Below the pieces are notes generated by a model. That model saw only the letters and a list, made by a program, of their open reading frames with translations, ran no database searches and had not been told where the DNA came from. 64,000 bases of DNA from Fibrobacterota bacterium (GTDB lineage: Bacteria > Fibrobacterota > Chitinivibrionia > Chitinivibrionales > Chitinispirillaceae), in NCBI GenBank assembly GCA_023436205.1, contig JAEZKC010000099.1, forward strand, positions 80,690 to 144,689, read 5' to 3'. The stretch's first letter is position 1. The number at the start of each line of letters is the position of its first letter. Positions 24,771 through 34,119 of this stretch are shown here, in pieces. Both the position numbers and the translations under genes were made by a program.

Positions 24771-26346
24771 ATGAAAAAGATAGTAACAGTAATCACTCTG
24801 TTGATCGGCATTAATCTGGTCCAAGCATCTTCTATCCGTGTCTCGGAAAATGTTGCCCAGAACACCACATGGGCTGCCGATACGGTGTTTGTGGATGACA
24901 CGATAACCGTTTCCAGTGGTGTCACTCTCACCATTGCTCCTGGTACAAATGTGATATTTGGAAGACGAATGTACTTGGACATTCTTGGGGCCTTATATGC
25001 TGTAGGAACCGAAACTGATTCTATCGTTTTCCGAGGCGATATGGCAGATGATTATCAGAGTTGGGATGGACTAAAATTTAATGATGATAGACGAGCCAAT
25101 GGTGTGCAGGATACATCAAAAATCATTTATGCCTGCATCATGAGTGCCATGGATCTTTACTCTTACCCTGACTACAGGGCTCCAATATATGTGGGAGTAA
25201 ACTCAAAACTTAAGATTTCTCATTCGGAAGTTAAATATTTAAAGGGTAATTACGGTGGTGCCATCTTCTGTGATACAGCCTCCTCTTTATTAATTGACCA
25301 TTCAATTTTTCAACGATGCGAGGCCACAGTAGGGGGGGGGAGCTGTATTCACCAATCTGTCATCTGTAAATATTATAATACGCAGTTCTGTTTTCAGGGA
25401 GAATACTGCAAGATACGGTGGGGCATTGTACTTGGGTGGTGGAGTGACTGCCACAGTGGATAATTGTGTCTTTTGGAGAAACGTCTTTGAGCACAAAAAT
25501 TTCAATGATGCTCTGTGGGGTGGTGGTGCTGTTATGATTAGTTCGTCCAATGTCACCATGCGCAACTCTCTAATCGCCCGAAATTCGACATCCGCCCGTG
25601 GTGGTGGTATTGCAATTCTCGGTTCCTCCCCGCGGCTGATCAATCTCACTATCGCTCTGAATGGCGCGTACAGAGGGTGCGGTATATACATTCGCAACAA
25701 TGCATCCCGCATTTCCTCCCCTGAGATCATTAATACTGTTATTGATCGAAATGGCCCATCTGTAGGCAATCCCAAGCAGGATACAACTGGTTGGGCGATA
25801 TACATGGATACTGCCGCAACTGCAAAAATCCGCTATTCCCTTCTTAGTTATACTCCCGTGCAGTCTGCGGGAGGGCCAGTTACCGGTGACTATGAGCATC
25901 TGAAAATCGGCTCTGCCGCATTTTTCAGTATATTCAATCCTGATCCTTCGGACAGCATTGCATATTTTCTCCCTGATCCTTTTGCGTCTGATCTCAGAAA
26001 CGCCGGTACTCCCGATACAATGGGACTGGGGCTGTTTCCTACAGATATCAGAGGAGAGAACAGAATTGTCGGTGGAAGAATCGATATAGGGGCGCTGGAA
26101 TCGGACGCAGACAGTACTGTTACTGTAAGTGTTAACCGTTCTCCGAAGCCGGAAAGCTTCATGACCGGTGAGTATGAAGTTGCAGTTTACTCTCTTAAGG
26201 GGCAGTTGTTGGGGCAGTTCTCCGGTATGGTTTCTCCCAAATCATTAAAAAGCGTTGTAGCCAGAAGGTTCTCGTCAGGTGTTTTCATCTGCAGGATCAG
26301 AAACGGTTCCGGGCAGGTTCTGTCAAGGCGGATAAGGGTTGAGTGA
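24771..26346 (+). pseudogene. Secreted right-handed beta-helix protein, frame broken at a G9 tract
   Basis: Signal peptide (MKKIVTVITLLIGINLVQAS) followed by beta-helix rungs with typical SGVTLTIAPGTNVIFG, YGGAIFCD and GGGVTATVDNCVFWRN patterns. The first frame runs 24771-25463; the second continues to 26346. Reading G8 instead of G9 at 25332-25340 joins them as ATVGGGAVFTNLSSVN, giving 524 aa with unbroken rungs. The C terminus (YEVAVYSLKGQLLGQF, then SSGVFICRIRNGSGQ) resembles a type IX-like sorting domain. Either a sequencing error, a recent mutation or a phase-variable gene. Ribosome binding site GGAGAGG at 24754-24760. Likely a surface or secreted protein; substrate unknown. Confidence 0.8.
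25332..25340 (+). repeat. G9 homopolymer inside the beta-helix gene
   Basis: Nine consecutive Gs located exactly where the reading frame shifts. One base fewer restores a continuous beta-helix protein. Tracts of this kind are prone to replication slippage and to sequencing error. Confidence 0.95.
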
Positions 26347-26734
26347 ATGGCTGCAACTGCAGTCTGCATAGCCCCCGCGGCATCTTGGGTGTGTTGTCTT
26401 CAGACAATGAGGACTGCACACATACCAGAATGCACTCGGTAGCTTCTTGGTATTGGCTTTTCACCCTACCGACATGTACAACACTGCCAATAAAAGGCTT
26501 CACAATGTACTTGAAAAGGACCGTTCTGTGCTGAGAAGCACATTCTTCAGCACAGCTCTTCACACTTTCTTCAGGTGAATCACTCGTGAATACATTTCAG
26601 GCTACAGTGACTACCTGCCAGAACAAAAGCGCTCCGAAAGAATAGGAGAAATGCTTTAATCAAGCAAGTGACTTGTATTATCTTATAGTATCCCAATATT
26701 GCTGAACACCTCAATTTTAGACAGGGAGGGTTGT
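26347..26734. other. Intergenic region without a recognisable gene
   Basis: About 390 bases between the beta-helix gene and the first barrel gene. Short openings on both strands have no codon pattern or similarity. No clear terminator hairpin or promoter was found. Confidence 0.5.
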
Positions 26735-27538
26735 ATGCGGTTGACAAAATTGTTTGCATTGATTGTTCTGACTGTTCTGCCTTTGTTTGCGGCTGGTGGA
26801 AGTGGCTTATGGATCAAAGTGGGTGCATCGAAAATCGGCCCTCACAGTGAAAAGCTTGACATACGTTCGGCTACGTATGTCTATGACCAGTACTACATCA
26901 AAAGATCCTCTGGGAGTGTATGGGCTGATTCCATAATGAGGGCCAATTTCATCAATAGCGACTTTTTTTTCCAAGCTGACATCTCACCTGCAGTAACTGC
27001 CGGATATGAGCACTCATTGAACCCTGTTTTTTCCTTTTCTGCCGGACTTGGAATTCGCTTCCCATCATCCTCCTTTAAATTTGAGCAGGGGAGCAAAACT
27101 ACCTATAATAGTAATTTTGAGGTTATAGCTGTTGACAGTAACAATCTTTCATTGAAGATTGTAAACAGCTTCACCAATCTGGTTGTTCCTCTCGAGGCAA
27201 AGGTGATGCTTCCCTTAAGCTGGGGTGGATTCTATCTCACAGCCGGGCCTGAGTTCTCTTTTATGCTTGGAGCAAAATACAAAGTGGATGCTGCTTATAC
27301 TATTACAAAAGAGAAGGATGAAAATTCTGAAGTAGATGTCAGTGACTCTTATAAATCATTCAGCATGGGATTCGGTTTCAAGCTGGGGGGAGAGGCTGCT
27401 ATCGGAAAACACACTCTTTTCTTTGAATCCGGTTACATGGGAGGCCTTACGAACATCGCAGAAGATGAAGACCTGGAGATGAAAAACGGAGAGATCACTC
27501 TTCTTCAGCTCGGTTTTAAATTCAGTACAGGAAAATAA
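26735..27538 (+). CDS. Outer-membrane beta-barrel protein, first of a tandem pair
   Basis: 267 aa. The signal peptide is MRLTKLFALIVLTVLPLFAA. The body alternates hydrophobic and polar residues in strands (FSFSAGLGIRF, SMGFGFKLGGEAAIG, FFESGYMGGL) and ends with LLQLGFKF, a typical last barrel strand. The layout fits the OMP_b-brl/PorT-like group of 8- to 12-strand barrels. Start ATG at 26735 follows AGGGAGGG; the longer opening upstream lacks a signal peptide. The next gene is a paralogue. Function unknown: a structural or adhesion role in the outer membrane is inference. Confidence 0.8.
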   Translation: MRLTKLFALIVLTVLPLFAAGGSGLWIKVGASKIGPHSEKLDIRSATYVYDQYYIKRSSGSVWADSIMRANFINSDFFFQADISPAVTAGYEHSLNPVFSFSAGLGIRFPSSSFKFEQGSKTTYNSNFEVIAVDSNNLSLKIVNSFTNLVVPLEAKVMLPLSWGGFYLTAGPEFSFMLGAKYKVDAAYTITKEKDENSEVDVSDSYKSFSMGFGFKLGGEAAIGKHTLFFESGYMGGLTNIAEDEDLEMKNGEITLLQLGFKFSTGK

Positions 27539-27589
27539 GTCGCAAGGGGTTTGGTCCTGGCTCTGCGGCGCACTCAAAAGGATATTCCA

Positions 27590-28378
27590 ATGAATGCTTT
27601 ACGCCTGTTTTTGCTGATTATTCTTAGTGTTGTCGTACCTTCGGTAGCTGCTGATGGCAGCGGTTTCCGCTTCTCCGCCGGTCTTTCGTTCATCGGTCCG
27701 CAAAGCAGAGAAATGGATACGTTGCTTTCGGGTTTTGTGTATGACAACTATATGGAGAATCTTGGCGGTGCCAATCCCTTATCCCGTGCCATAACTGTTG
27801 ACAACATGGAGATATATCCTCGATTTGCACCAGCTCTCACCTTCGGATATGAGTATTCCTTTGGTCGGGTACTCTCAGTAACTGCTGGGCTCGGAATCCG
27901 GTTTGCAGCATCAAAACTTGCGATAGATCAGGATGTCGTTTCCAGAATCGAATATGGAGGGACCGGGGAGACCACGTCCGGTATTTTAGATATCAGTGTG
28001 GTTCACAAATTCACCAATCTTGTGTTTCCCCTTGATTTTAAGCTTATGATCCCGACACGCAGTGGGGGTGTGTTTCTTGCGCTCGGACCGGAAGTATCTT
28101 TCCTCCTTGCAGCAAAAAGAACTGATGATGTAAAAAACACCTTCAATCCAGATAACAGTACCCATATAGAAACTGACATATCAGATGACTACGCTGCAGT
28201 CGGCATAGGAGTGGGGTTCAGGCTTGGCTTAGAGAAAAGAATCGGCAGGCATACCCTGCTTCTTGAAACAGGGTACACCGGTGGTCTGAGCGATATGTGT
28301 AAAGATGAAATCATCACCATGAAAAATATGGAGTTCAGCATTCTTCAGCTCGGTTTCCGCTTCAATGGCAGCAGGTGA
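27590..28378 (+). CDS. Outer-membrane beta-barrel protein, second of a tandem pair
   Basis: 262 aa with signal peptide MNALRLFLLIILSVVVPSVA. It matches the preceding protein along its length: shared GSGxxxxxGxSxIGPxS start, the YEYSxGRVLSVTAGLGIRF strand, HKFTNLVFPLDFKLMIP, and the FSILQLGFRF end. The pair is a tandem duplication separated by 51 bases. ATG at 27590 follows AAAAGGA (27576-27582). The acidic DISDDYAA loop parallels VSDSYKS in the first copy. Confidence 0.8.
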   Translation: MNALRLFLLIILSVVVPSVAADGSGFRFSAGLSFIGPQSREMDTLLSGFVYDNYMENLGGANPLSRAITVDNMEIYPRFAPALTFGYEYSFGRVLSVTAGLGIRFAASKLAIDQDVVSRIEYGGTGETTSGILDISVVHKFTNLVFPLDFKLMIPTRSGGVFLALGPEVSFLLAAKRTDDVKNTFNPDNSTHIETDISDDYAAVGIGVGFRLGLEKRIGRHTLLLETGYTGGLSDMCKDEIITMKNMEFSILQLGFRFNGSR

Positions 28379-28386
28379 ATTCTAAA

Positions 28387-28824
28387 TCACTCGACACCGG
28401 CCTCTTCCAATAATCCGGCACTCTGAGCCACTATAATATTTTTCATCTCTTCCGGTATCTGTGGTCTGCCTCTTCTGTTTAGTGCTGTGCCGGTTATTTT
28501 ACCTTTCAAGATCAGCTTGTCATCCGATGAGCGGTATATGTCCTGATAGAAAGCAATTTTAACAGGCGACTCAAGTTCCATTCTGACACCTATCCAAAAT
28601 GTGTCCCCGCTGGTAAGGGGGTACTTGTAATCGAGTTCGGCCCGTATGACAACCAGGTTGATCCCCTGATCTGCATACGCTTTGAAATCTATACCTAATG
28701 TTTTTATGTACTCATGGCGGGCGTGTTCAATGTAATTCTGGTAAACAGAGTTGTTTACGATGCCCTGTACATCCAGCTCGTAATCCCTGACAGTCATTTC
28801 TATTTTGTAAAAGTATTTATCCAT
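28387..28824 (-). CDS. 4HBT-family acyl-CoA thioesterase
   Basis: 145-aa hotdog-fold protein of the YbgC/4-hydroxybenzoyl-CoA thioesterase type, hydrolysing acyl-CoA. RDYELDVQGIVNNSVYQNYI with EHAR is the active-site helix and matches the D-x-G-x-V-x-N-x-x-Y pattern, and INLVVIRAELDYKYPL follows. Convergent to the barrel genes, with only 8 bases between the stops. The acyl substrate cannot be predicted. Confidence 0.85.
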   Translation of the reverse strand: MDKYFYKIEMTVRDYELDVQGIVNNSVYQNYIEHARHEYIKTLGIDFKAYADQGINLVVIRAELDYKYPLTSGDTFWIGVRMELESPVKIAFYQDIYRSSDDKLILKGKITGTALNRRGRPQIPEEMKNIIVAQSAGLLEEAGVE

Positions 28825-29184
28825 AACATCCCTTTTATACTTGGAACCATTAATGAAAAATAGATGAAATTAGGTAAATGTGGCTTTATGAATATAATAG
28901 CTGACAAGTTTGTCTGCTTAGCAGGGGTGATGGTTTAAGAAGTACACCCATCCTTCTTTGGACTTCAAAAGATTTGAAATAGATAACCGGCCCAACTTTA
29001 GCTTGTAACTATGTAATCATATATAAACGGAGTTGTTTCTCTAAGATGGCTATAAAATGGCTTAAATCGCAGTAACTCGATAAAATTTGTAATCAAATAT
29101 TAAAAATATCATTGATAATTGGCGAGATTGTGGTTATATTGATGTCAGAGTGCTTCTGATAATTTTATTGGGCAGATTGTACCT
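28825..29184. other. Divergent AT-rich intergenic region
   Basis: 360 bases between the thioesterase gene and the TIGR02147 gene, both reading outward. It holds the strong promoter at 29112-29140 and otherwise AT-rich sequence without genes. Confidence 0.5.
29112..29140 (+). promoter_or_regulatory. Sigma-70-like promoter for the TIGR02147-lipoprotein pair
   Basis: TTGATA, exactly 17 bases, TATATT: five of six matches in each box to the consensus. Predicted start near 29147, giving a leader of about 38 bases before ATG at 29185. Confidence 0.6.
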
Positions 29185-30009
29185 ATGAACATTTATGAAT
29201 TTGATGATTTTCGACTTTTTCTTCAACATAAGTTTCAGGAAAAACTGGAACTTGACCCATCATATACTCATCGGAAATTTGCTCAGGACGCAGGAATCAC
29301 CAATCCCGGTTTTTTAAACGATGTTATCAAGGGGCGTCGCAAACTGAGCAAAGATGCTCAGGAGAAGATGATTGCCGGTTTTTCCCTGGTTCCCACAGAG
29401 GCTGAATTTTTCAGACTGCTTGTGCAGTATGGCCAGGCAAAGGATGCCTCTGAAAAGCAGCAGGTTTACTCTCAAATTGTTTTCCGGCGTAACCGCAGCT
29501 CTTTTTCCCGCCTTAATCCATCCCTGAGCAGATATTATCAGGATTATCGCTATCCTTTGCTTCGAACGGCTGTGATGGCGTCTGATTTTCGGGGGGACTA
29601 TGAAGAGCTTGGGCGTTTTGTTCGGCCACCCATGCCTGCATCAGCTGTCAAGAAATATATCCGCGACCTTTGTGACTGGGGTTTATTGACTCAGGACTCT
29701 ACCGGAAAGTACAATGTGACTAGCGAGTTTGTTGAGCCTCCTTCCACCTTGAAGGATCTGGTAAAGCAGATCAACCGGGAGTGGATCGTTCAATCGATAG
29801 ATGCTCTGATGAATCTTCCGACTGACAAAAGACATGTATCAACGATGCTTCTGAGTGTCAGCGGGGATACTAAAAAGGAGATCGAGAAGAGGATTGAAAA
29901 ATTCAGAGAGGAAGTGTGGGGGATTGTAAAGAATGATCAGGGGTCAGACAGAGTGATGCAGCTAAATATTCAGTTTTTCCCGAAAAGTGATGAAAAGGAC
30001 CACAGATGA
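29185..30009 (+). CDS. TIGR02147-family protein, probable regulator
   Basis: 274 aa. The family signature is the NIYEFDDFRLFL start followed by a helix-turn-helix-like segment (THRKFAQDAGITNPGFLNDV then IKGRRKLS). A second winged-helix-like part is at AVKKYIRDLCDWGLL. The C terminus has LLSVSGDTKKEIEKRIEKFR. TIGR02147 proteins form a large paralogous family in Fibrobacter and occur in Bdellovibrio. A role in gene regulation is inferred from the fold; no target is known. Its stop overlaps the start of the lipoprotein gene by 4 bases, so the two are translationally coupled. Confidence 0.85.
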   Translation: MNIYEFDDFRLFLQHKFQEKLELDPSYTHRKFAQDAGITNPGFLNDVIKGRRKLSKDAQEKMIAGFSLVPTEAEFFRLLVQYGQAKDASEKQQVYSQIVFRRNRSSFSRLNPSLSRYYQDYRYPLLRTAVMASDFRGDYEELGRFVRPPMPASAVKKYIRDLCDWGLLTQDSTGKYNVTSEFVEPPSTLKDLVKQINREWIVQSIDALMNLPTDKRHVSTMLLSVSGDTKKEIEKRIEKFREEVWGIVKNDQGSDRVMQLNIQFFPKSDEKDHR

Positions 30010-31331
30010 TGGTACCTCGCTTGATTTGTCTGTTTACGGCGTTGGTTTTATCTCTGCTTTTATCCGGATGCACTACAACTGAAACTGTAGCCGGTGGTGG
30101 AGATGATTTTCCCAATTCGATGCAGGTACTGGGAGCACGAATCGTACAAAACATGGGTACGGAGTGGGATTCTCCCTCCGGAAGCCTTGATCTTAGTGAA
30201 GCTGCCAGTGGCGCTGAACAGTTTGCCGGGTCTACCCCTATTTTACCAAAGCGCCAGTCGATGCAGGCCGTAAATGCCGATTCCATAGATTTGGACATAA
30301 CCGGCAAATTTGTCAGATACTACGAGAGAACAGATTCTACTGTAGTAATTGATACTACCTATTTTGAAATTAACAGTACAGATACCTTAATTGTGAAGAG
30401 GGTCGGTCTGAGGGTTAGGACAAAACCGCCTCTGATAGAAGAACTGTATTCAATTACCGATTTGGATGGAGATGGGTATCTTGTAAATCCAGCATCGCCG
30501 GTTAACCAGGCTCTTGTCAGACAGGAAACCAGATTGCTTTCCAACCTGGAAGTGATTCAGACCTATTCTGTCATTACAGAACTGGCTGGTGATGCTGGTC
30601 CTGATCGCCTTTTTGAGACTAATGACGATAACAAGGTGCTGTATTTTTCCAAGCTGGTCACCAATAAAGATGGCGATACGTTGGAGTATGCCGATATAAG
30701 GAATAGCGGGGGCGCATTTATTATTGATAATAGCAGTAATGATTCTACACTGGTCGATGTTCGTGAAATCAAATCGCCTCTGTTCAAACCATCAGAGAAT
30801 AGATTGCAGAGCGATTCCAGATTTGTTGTGTTTTCTAAAGACAGTACCCGTAACTATCTGATATCGTATTCTTTTTCAGAGCGTAAATACGGAGTACTGA
30901 CTTATTCTGATGTGAAAAAGATTTCCGGAGAAAAATATTTTTATCCCGGAGACACGGTAAGAATGCAGAAGATCAGAGTACCTTTGCAAAGTGATTCTGT
31001 CGTGGCTGATACTTTTTTAGTGGATGTCAAATTGGGGCCCGATATGGCAATCAGTTCCGACGATTCCTGTCTGGCAATTCTTGTCAAGTCACGAAAACGT
31101 CTTGGAACCGAACGTATGTTCTCTGTACAATTCACGTTTATCTCGCCGGTTCCTCAGGGAGCAGAACCTGAAGATGGAGATTTTAGTCTTCTGGTGGAAT
31201 CAGTTGGTGATGAGTGGCAGAGGCTTGAGGGGAGCATTGATGCCTCGAGTATTAGTGCTCACTATACAGACTCTAAAGGAAAAATACGTGATGTGGTATG
31301 GGATAGAGATGGACGGGTAGTATCACAATGA
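30006..31331 (+). CDS. Lipoprotein coupled to the TIGR02147 protein
   Basis: 441 aa. A lipoprotein signal ends in LLLSGC, followed by TTTETVAGGGDDFPN, similar to the TET-G-NP motif found after the lipid cysteine in many Fibrobacterota and deltaproteobacterial lipoproteins. Segments resembling Ca-binding loops occur: ITDLDGDGYLVNP, and DRLFETNDDNKV. The rest is beta-rich with no enzyme motif. Starts in an ATGA overlap with the upstream gene. I infer that the pair works together, perhaps a periplasmic or surface sensor with a cytoplasmic regulator. The family is not characterised. Confidence 0.8.
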   Translation: MMVPRLICLFTALVLSLLLSGCTTTETVAGGGDDFPNSMQVLGARIVQNMGTEWDSPSGSLDLSEAASGAEQFAGSTPILPKRQSMQAVNADSIDLDITGKFVRYYERTDSTVVIDTTYFEINSTDTLIVKRVGLRVRTKPPLIEELYSITDLDGDGYLVNPASPVNQALVRQETRLLSNLEVIQTYSVITELAGDAGPDRLFETNDDNKVLYFSKLVTNKDGDTLEYADIRNSGGAFIIDNSSNDSTLVDVREIKSPLFKPSENRLQSDSRFVVFSKDSTRNYLISYSFSERKYGVLTYSDVKKISGEKYFYPGDTVRMQKIRVPLQSDSVVADTFLVDVKLGPDMAISSDDSCLAILVKSRKRLGTERMFSVQFTFISPVPQGAEPEDGDFSLLVESVGDEWQRLEGSIDASSISAHYTDSKGKIRDVVWDRDGRVVSQ

Positions 31332-31347
31332 TAAACTACCCTTTAAA

Positions 31348-33117
31348 TCAGGTTATCAGTACAGATGATAATCCTGCACCTATTGCGGCAAGGTAAAAGA
31401 GACTGTCGGCAAGCAAGTTGAATAATGCTGAGCGGTTAGCATTGATTTTATGATTGATTCTTACAAATAGAGCCGCATAAAACAGTACCGGAATCTGGAA
31501 AAGAAATCTCAAAGTTCCCGAATATTTGTAAGCTGTTATGCCAAGCAAGGCGGGGGAGACCAGTAACAGCGCCGCGCAGGTCCAGATCATAATGAATATG
31601 GCTTTGCGTGCTCTTTTTTCTCCAACGATGGTAATCAGGGTTTCTCGTCCCATTATTCTGTCCCCTTCAATGTCTCTCAAATCGAATATTAGAGAGCGCA
31701 GATATCCCAGAATAAAGATCAGAGCAAAAGTGGCCACAGTTGCCGGCTTTATCAGAAATGAGTTGTTCAGCATCTGGGGTAGAAATGTAAGCACCGTTGC
31801 CCAGGCCAACGCTACAAAAAGGTCTCGGGATGTCGGAATATCTTTCAGTTTTTTGTAAGGGAAAAATTTCCGCAGAGGTTTGGGAACTATTGTCAAATGG
31901 TAAGCTGATCCGGCAATGCTGGTGAAGAGCATGAGGTAGAATGTCCCGCGGTTGATGAGAAAACCTGTGATTAGTAAGGTTGCAACACTGACGCCGGAAA
32001 TCAGAAACAGCAGCTTCATATTGGCACTGTAGAATCTATATCGGGAAATGCCCAGGTGTTGAGTAGATTCAATGCTTGTCTGGCTGTTCCACAGGTAGAC
32101 GGAAAGGAAATAGAGGAAGGCAATGAGGCCTCCTGTAATGGAAAAGGAAAATCCCTGAAGAACGCAGGATACAAAATATGCTGCTACAGCACCGGTGGAA
32201 ACCGTGAGATTAAGATTTGATAGGATGTCAAAGAGGTGCATGAACAGGTTATGAAAGGTTTTCTGGCGAGTTTGGCTCATGAACTGCAGGTAATCACAAA
32301 CCCTCTTGATCATCCAGTTGGGAGTTGATGCTCCCGCTGTAACTCCGATTGTTTTGCATTGAGAAAGTGATTCCCAGTCGATTTCCTCTTCCGTTTCCAC
32401 CGCCTGGGTGGGAGTGCCGCAGTTTTTGGCTATTTTGGCCAGTCGCTGCGTATTGGCGCTGTTTTTTCCTCCAACGACTATAAGTGCATCAACAGAACGG
32501 GCGAGCTGTTCTGTTTCCGCCTGTCTTTGATCGGTTGCCGAGCAGATTGTTTTCTTTACGATAACTTCCGAACTGCTGAAATGTGTTCTGACCTTTTCGG
32601 CAATTGAATCAAACAGCACCCGATCGAAGGTGGTTTGAGAAACCAGACACACTTTTTCGAACTTTGGAAGCTTTTCGATGTCGCTTACGGTTTGAATCAG
32701 ATGCCCGGCTTCTCCTGCGTAACCTAGAAGCCCAATAACTTCCGCATGCCCCTGGTCACCGGTAATGATAATTTGAAAACCCTGTTTGCGATGCCGTTCA
32801 ATGACTTTGTGCACCGTTTTCACTTTAGGGCAGGTGCCATCAATGATTTCGTGCCCCGTCTGTCGGTAATGTTCAGGTATTTCGGGCGGAACGCCGTGTG
32901 CTCTGATAAGAATGGTTGACGGTTCAGAAGGTGGAGAAGACTCGTCAAGAGTGCTCACCCCTCTTTGGCTGAGCATTTCTACAGTTTGTTTATTATGGAT
33001 AAGAGGTCCAAGAGTATAGATCTTGCTCTGTTTTTTTTCTGACTGCTCCAGGGCCTGATCAACCGCCCTTTTCACACCCATGCAGAACCCTGCTGTGCGG
33101 GCAACAATTATTTTCAT
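31348..33117 (-). CDS. IspH-UbiA fusion: HMBPP reductase with prenyltransferase-like domain
   Basis: 589 aa. Residues 1-280 are IspH (LytB), the 4Fe-4S enzyme making IPP and DMAPP from HMBPP in the MEP pathway: cluster cysteines C12 (AGFCMGVKRA), C96 (DGTCPK) and C192 (KTICSATDQRQ), plus H124 and E126 (GHAEVIG). Residues ~290-589 are a multi-helix UbiA-type membrane domain with the second Asp motif DLRDIEGDRIMG (D479, D482, D486). The first Asp motif is degenerate: YLWNSQTSIEST has N but no D. Family knowledge: UbiA enzymes prenylate quinone or other acceptors using two metal-binding Asp motifs. So IspH is credible and UbiA activity is uncertain. Divergent from the ABC genes. Confidence 0.9.
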   Translation of the reverse strand: MKIIVARTAGFCMGVKRAVDQALEQSEKKQSKIYTLGPLIHNKQTVEMLSQRGVSTLDESSPPSEPSTILIRAHGVPPEIPEHYRQTGHEIIDGTCPKVKTVHKVIERHRKQGFQIIITGDQGHAEVIGLLGYAGEAGHLIQTVSDIEKLPKFEKVCLVSQTTFDRVLFDSIAEKVRTHFSSSEVIVKKTICSATDQRQAETEQLARSVDALIVVGGKNSANTQRLAKIAKNCGTPTQAVETEEEIDWESLSQCKTIGVTAGASTPNWMIKRVCDYLQFMSQTRQKTFHNLFMHLFDILSNLNLTVSTGAVAAYFVSCVLQGFSFSITGGLIAFLYFLSVYLWNSQTSIESTQHLGISRYRFYSANMKLLFLISGVSVATLLITGFLINRGTFYLMLFTSIAGSAYHLTIVPKPLRKFFPYKKLKDIPTSRDLFVALAWATVLTFLPQMLNNSFLIKPATVATFALIFILGYLRSLIFDLRDIEGDRIMGRETLITIVGEKRARKAIFIMIWTCAALLLVSPALLGITAYKYSGTLRFLFQIPVLFYAALFVRINHKINANRSALFNLLADSLFYLAAIGAGLSSVLIT

Positions 33118-33215
33118 ATTAAAAGAATTCCAGAGAAATAGCGTGAATGTTTATCTTCTGCAAAAATAATTCATCGTCCTGGATTTATCATCATCCTTGA
33201 ACGCTTTCAGGAAAA

Positions 33216-34118
33216 ATGCTCAAAGCCATGATCTATGCAAAGAACGTAAGCCGGGCCTTTGGTAAGAGTTCGATTCTGAAAGATGTTTCATTGCGGATCG
33301 AGTCCCAATCCATATACGGTTTGGTTGGGCTGAACGGGGCCGGAAAAACTACTTTGATCCGCATTCTCCTTGGATTGTTAAAGAGAGATAGTGGTGAATT
33401 AGATATCGGAGGATTTGATCCCTGGCTGCACAAACAGGCTTTTTACCAGCATGCGGGAGTTGTGCTGGAGAATGACGGTTTCTGGGGCAATCTGAGTGTT
33501 CGGGATAATCTTCAAATTTTCGCTTCCGCAAAGGGAATATCCTGGGATGAGGCTGAGAGCTATTTCAAGGATTACTGGGGTGATACCGAAATATACTCAA
33601 CAACTCGCAAGGTTAAATTTCTCTCTCGTGGTCAGCGGGTTCAATGTGGATTGTGCAGAGCTTATTTAGGCTGGCCTGGAGTATGTTTTCTGGATGAGCC
33701 TGCGGTGAGTTTGGATCTGCATGCTTATGAGCATTTTAAGAGTATCGCAAGAGAAGCCAAATCAAGGGGTGCGGTGCAGCTTGTAAGCTCCCATCAGTTG
33801 GAAACTATCGATGATCTTTGTGATCGGGTGGGATTACTTAAAGATGGAAAAGTGGAGGAGCTTTCACGAGCCGGGGGGAAAGATGCCTGGGTAATAAAAG
33901 TTAAAGCCTCCGGAGAATGGACTGCAATTCTTGAGAAAGAAGGAGCAGAAAATATTCGCTTTGAAAATGGTTACCTTGCTTTCTATATAAGTGATGCAGA
34001 TAACCGCATACCTGTAATTGTAAAGGGTTTGGTCGATGCTGGTTGCGATATTTCGGAAGTGCGGCCAGCAAAGCAGGATTTCTCAGATGCCATAAAAGAT
34101 ACCTACAGGCGGAAATGA
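33216..34118 (+). CDS. ABC transporter ATP-binding protein
   Basis: 300-aa ATPase of the ABC-2/CcmA-like exporter type. Walker A GLNGAGKTT, signature LSRGQ (FLSRGQRVQCGL), Walker B GVCFLDEP, D-loop SLDLH and H-loop SSHQ are all present. The C-terminal ~80 aa are a regulatory domain. ATG at 33216 or ATG at 33228 may be the start; CAGGA lies at 33208-33212. Forms a pair with the permease 1 base downstream; substrate unknown. Confidence 0.9.
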   Translation: MLKAMIYAKNVSRAFGKSSILKDVSLRIESQSIYGLVGLNGAGKTTLIRILLGLLKRDSGELDIGGFDPWLHKQAFYQHAGVVLENDGFWGNLSVRDNLQIFASAKGISWDEAESYFKDYWGDTEIYSTTRKVKFLSRGQRVQCGLCRAYLGWPGVCFLDEPAVSLDLHAYEHFKSIAREAKSRGAVQLVSSHQLETIDDLCDRVGLLKDGKVEELSRAGGKDAWVIKVKASGEWTAILEKEGAENIRFENGYLAFYISDADNRIPVIVKGLVDAGCDISEVRPAKQDFSDAIKDTYRRK

Positions 34119-34119
34119 G

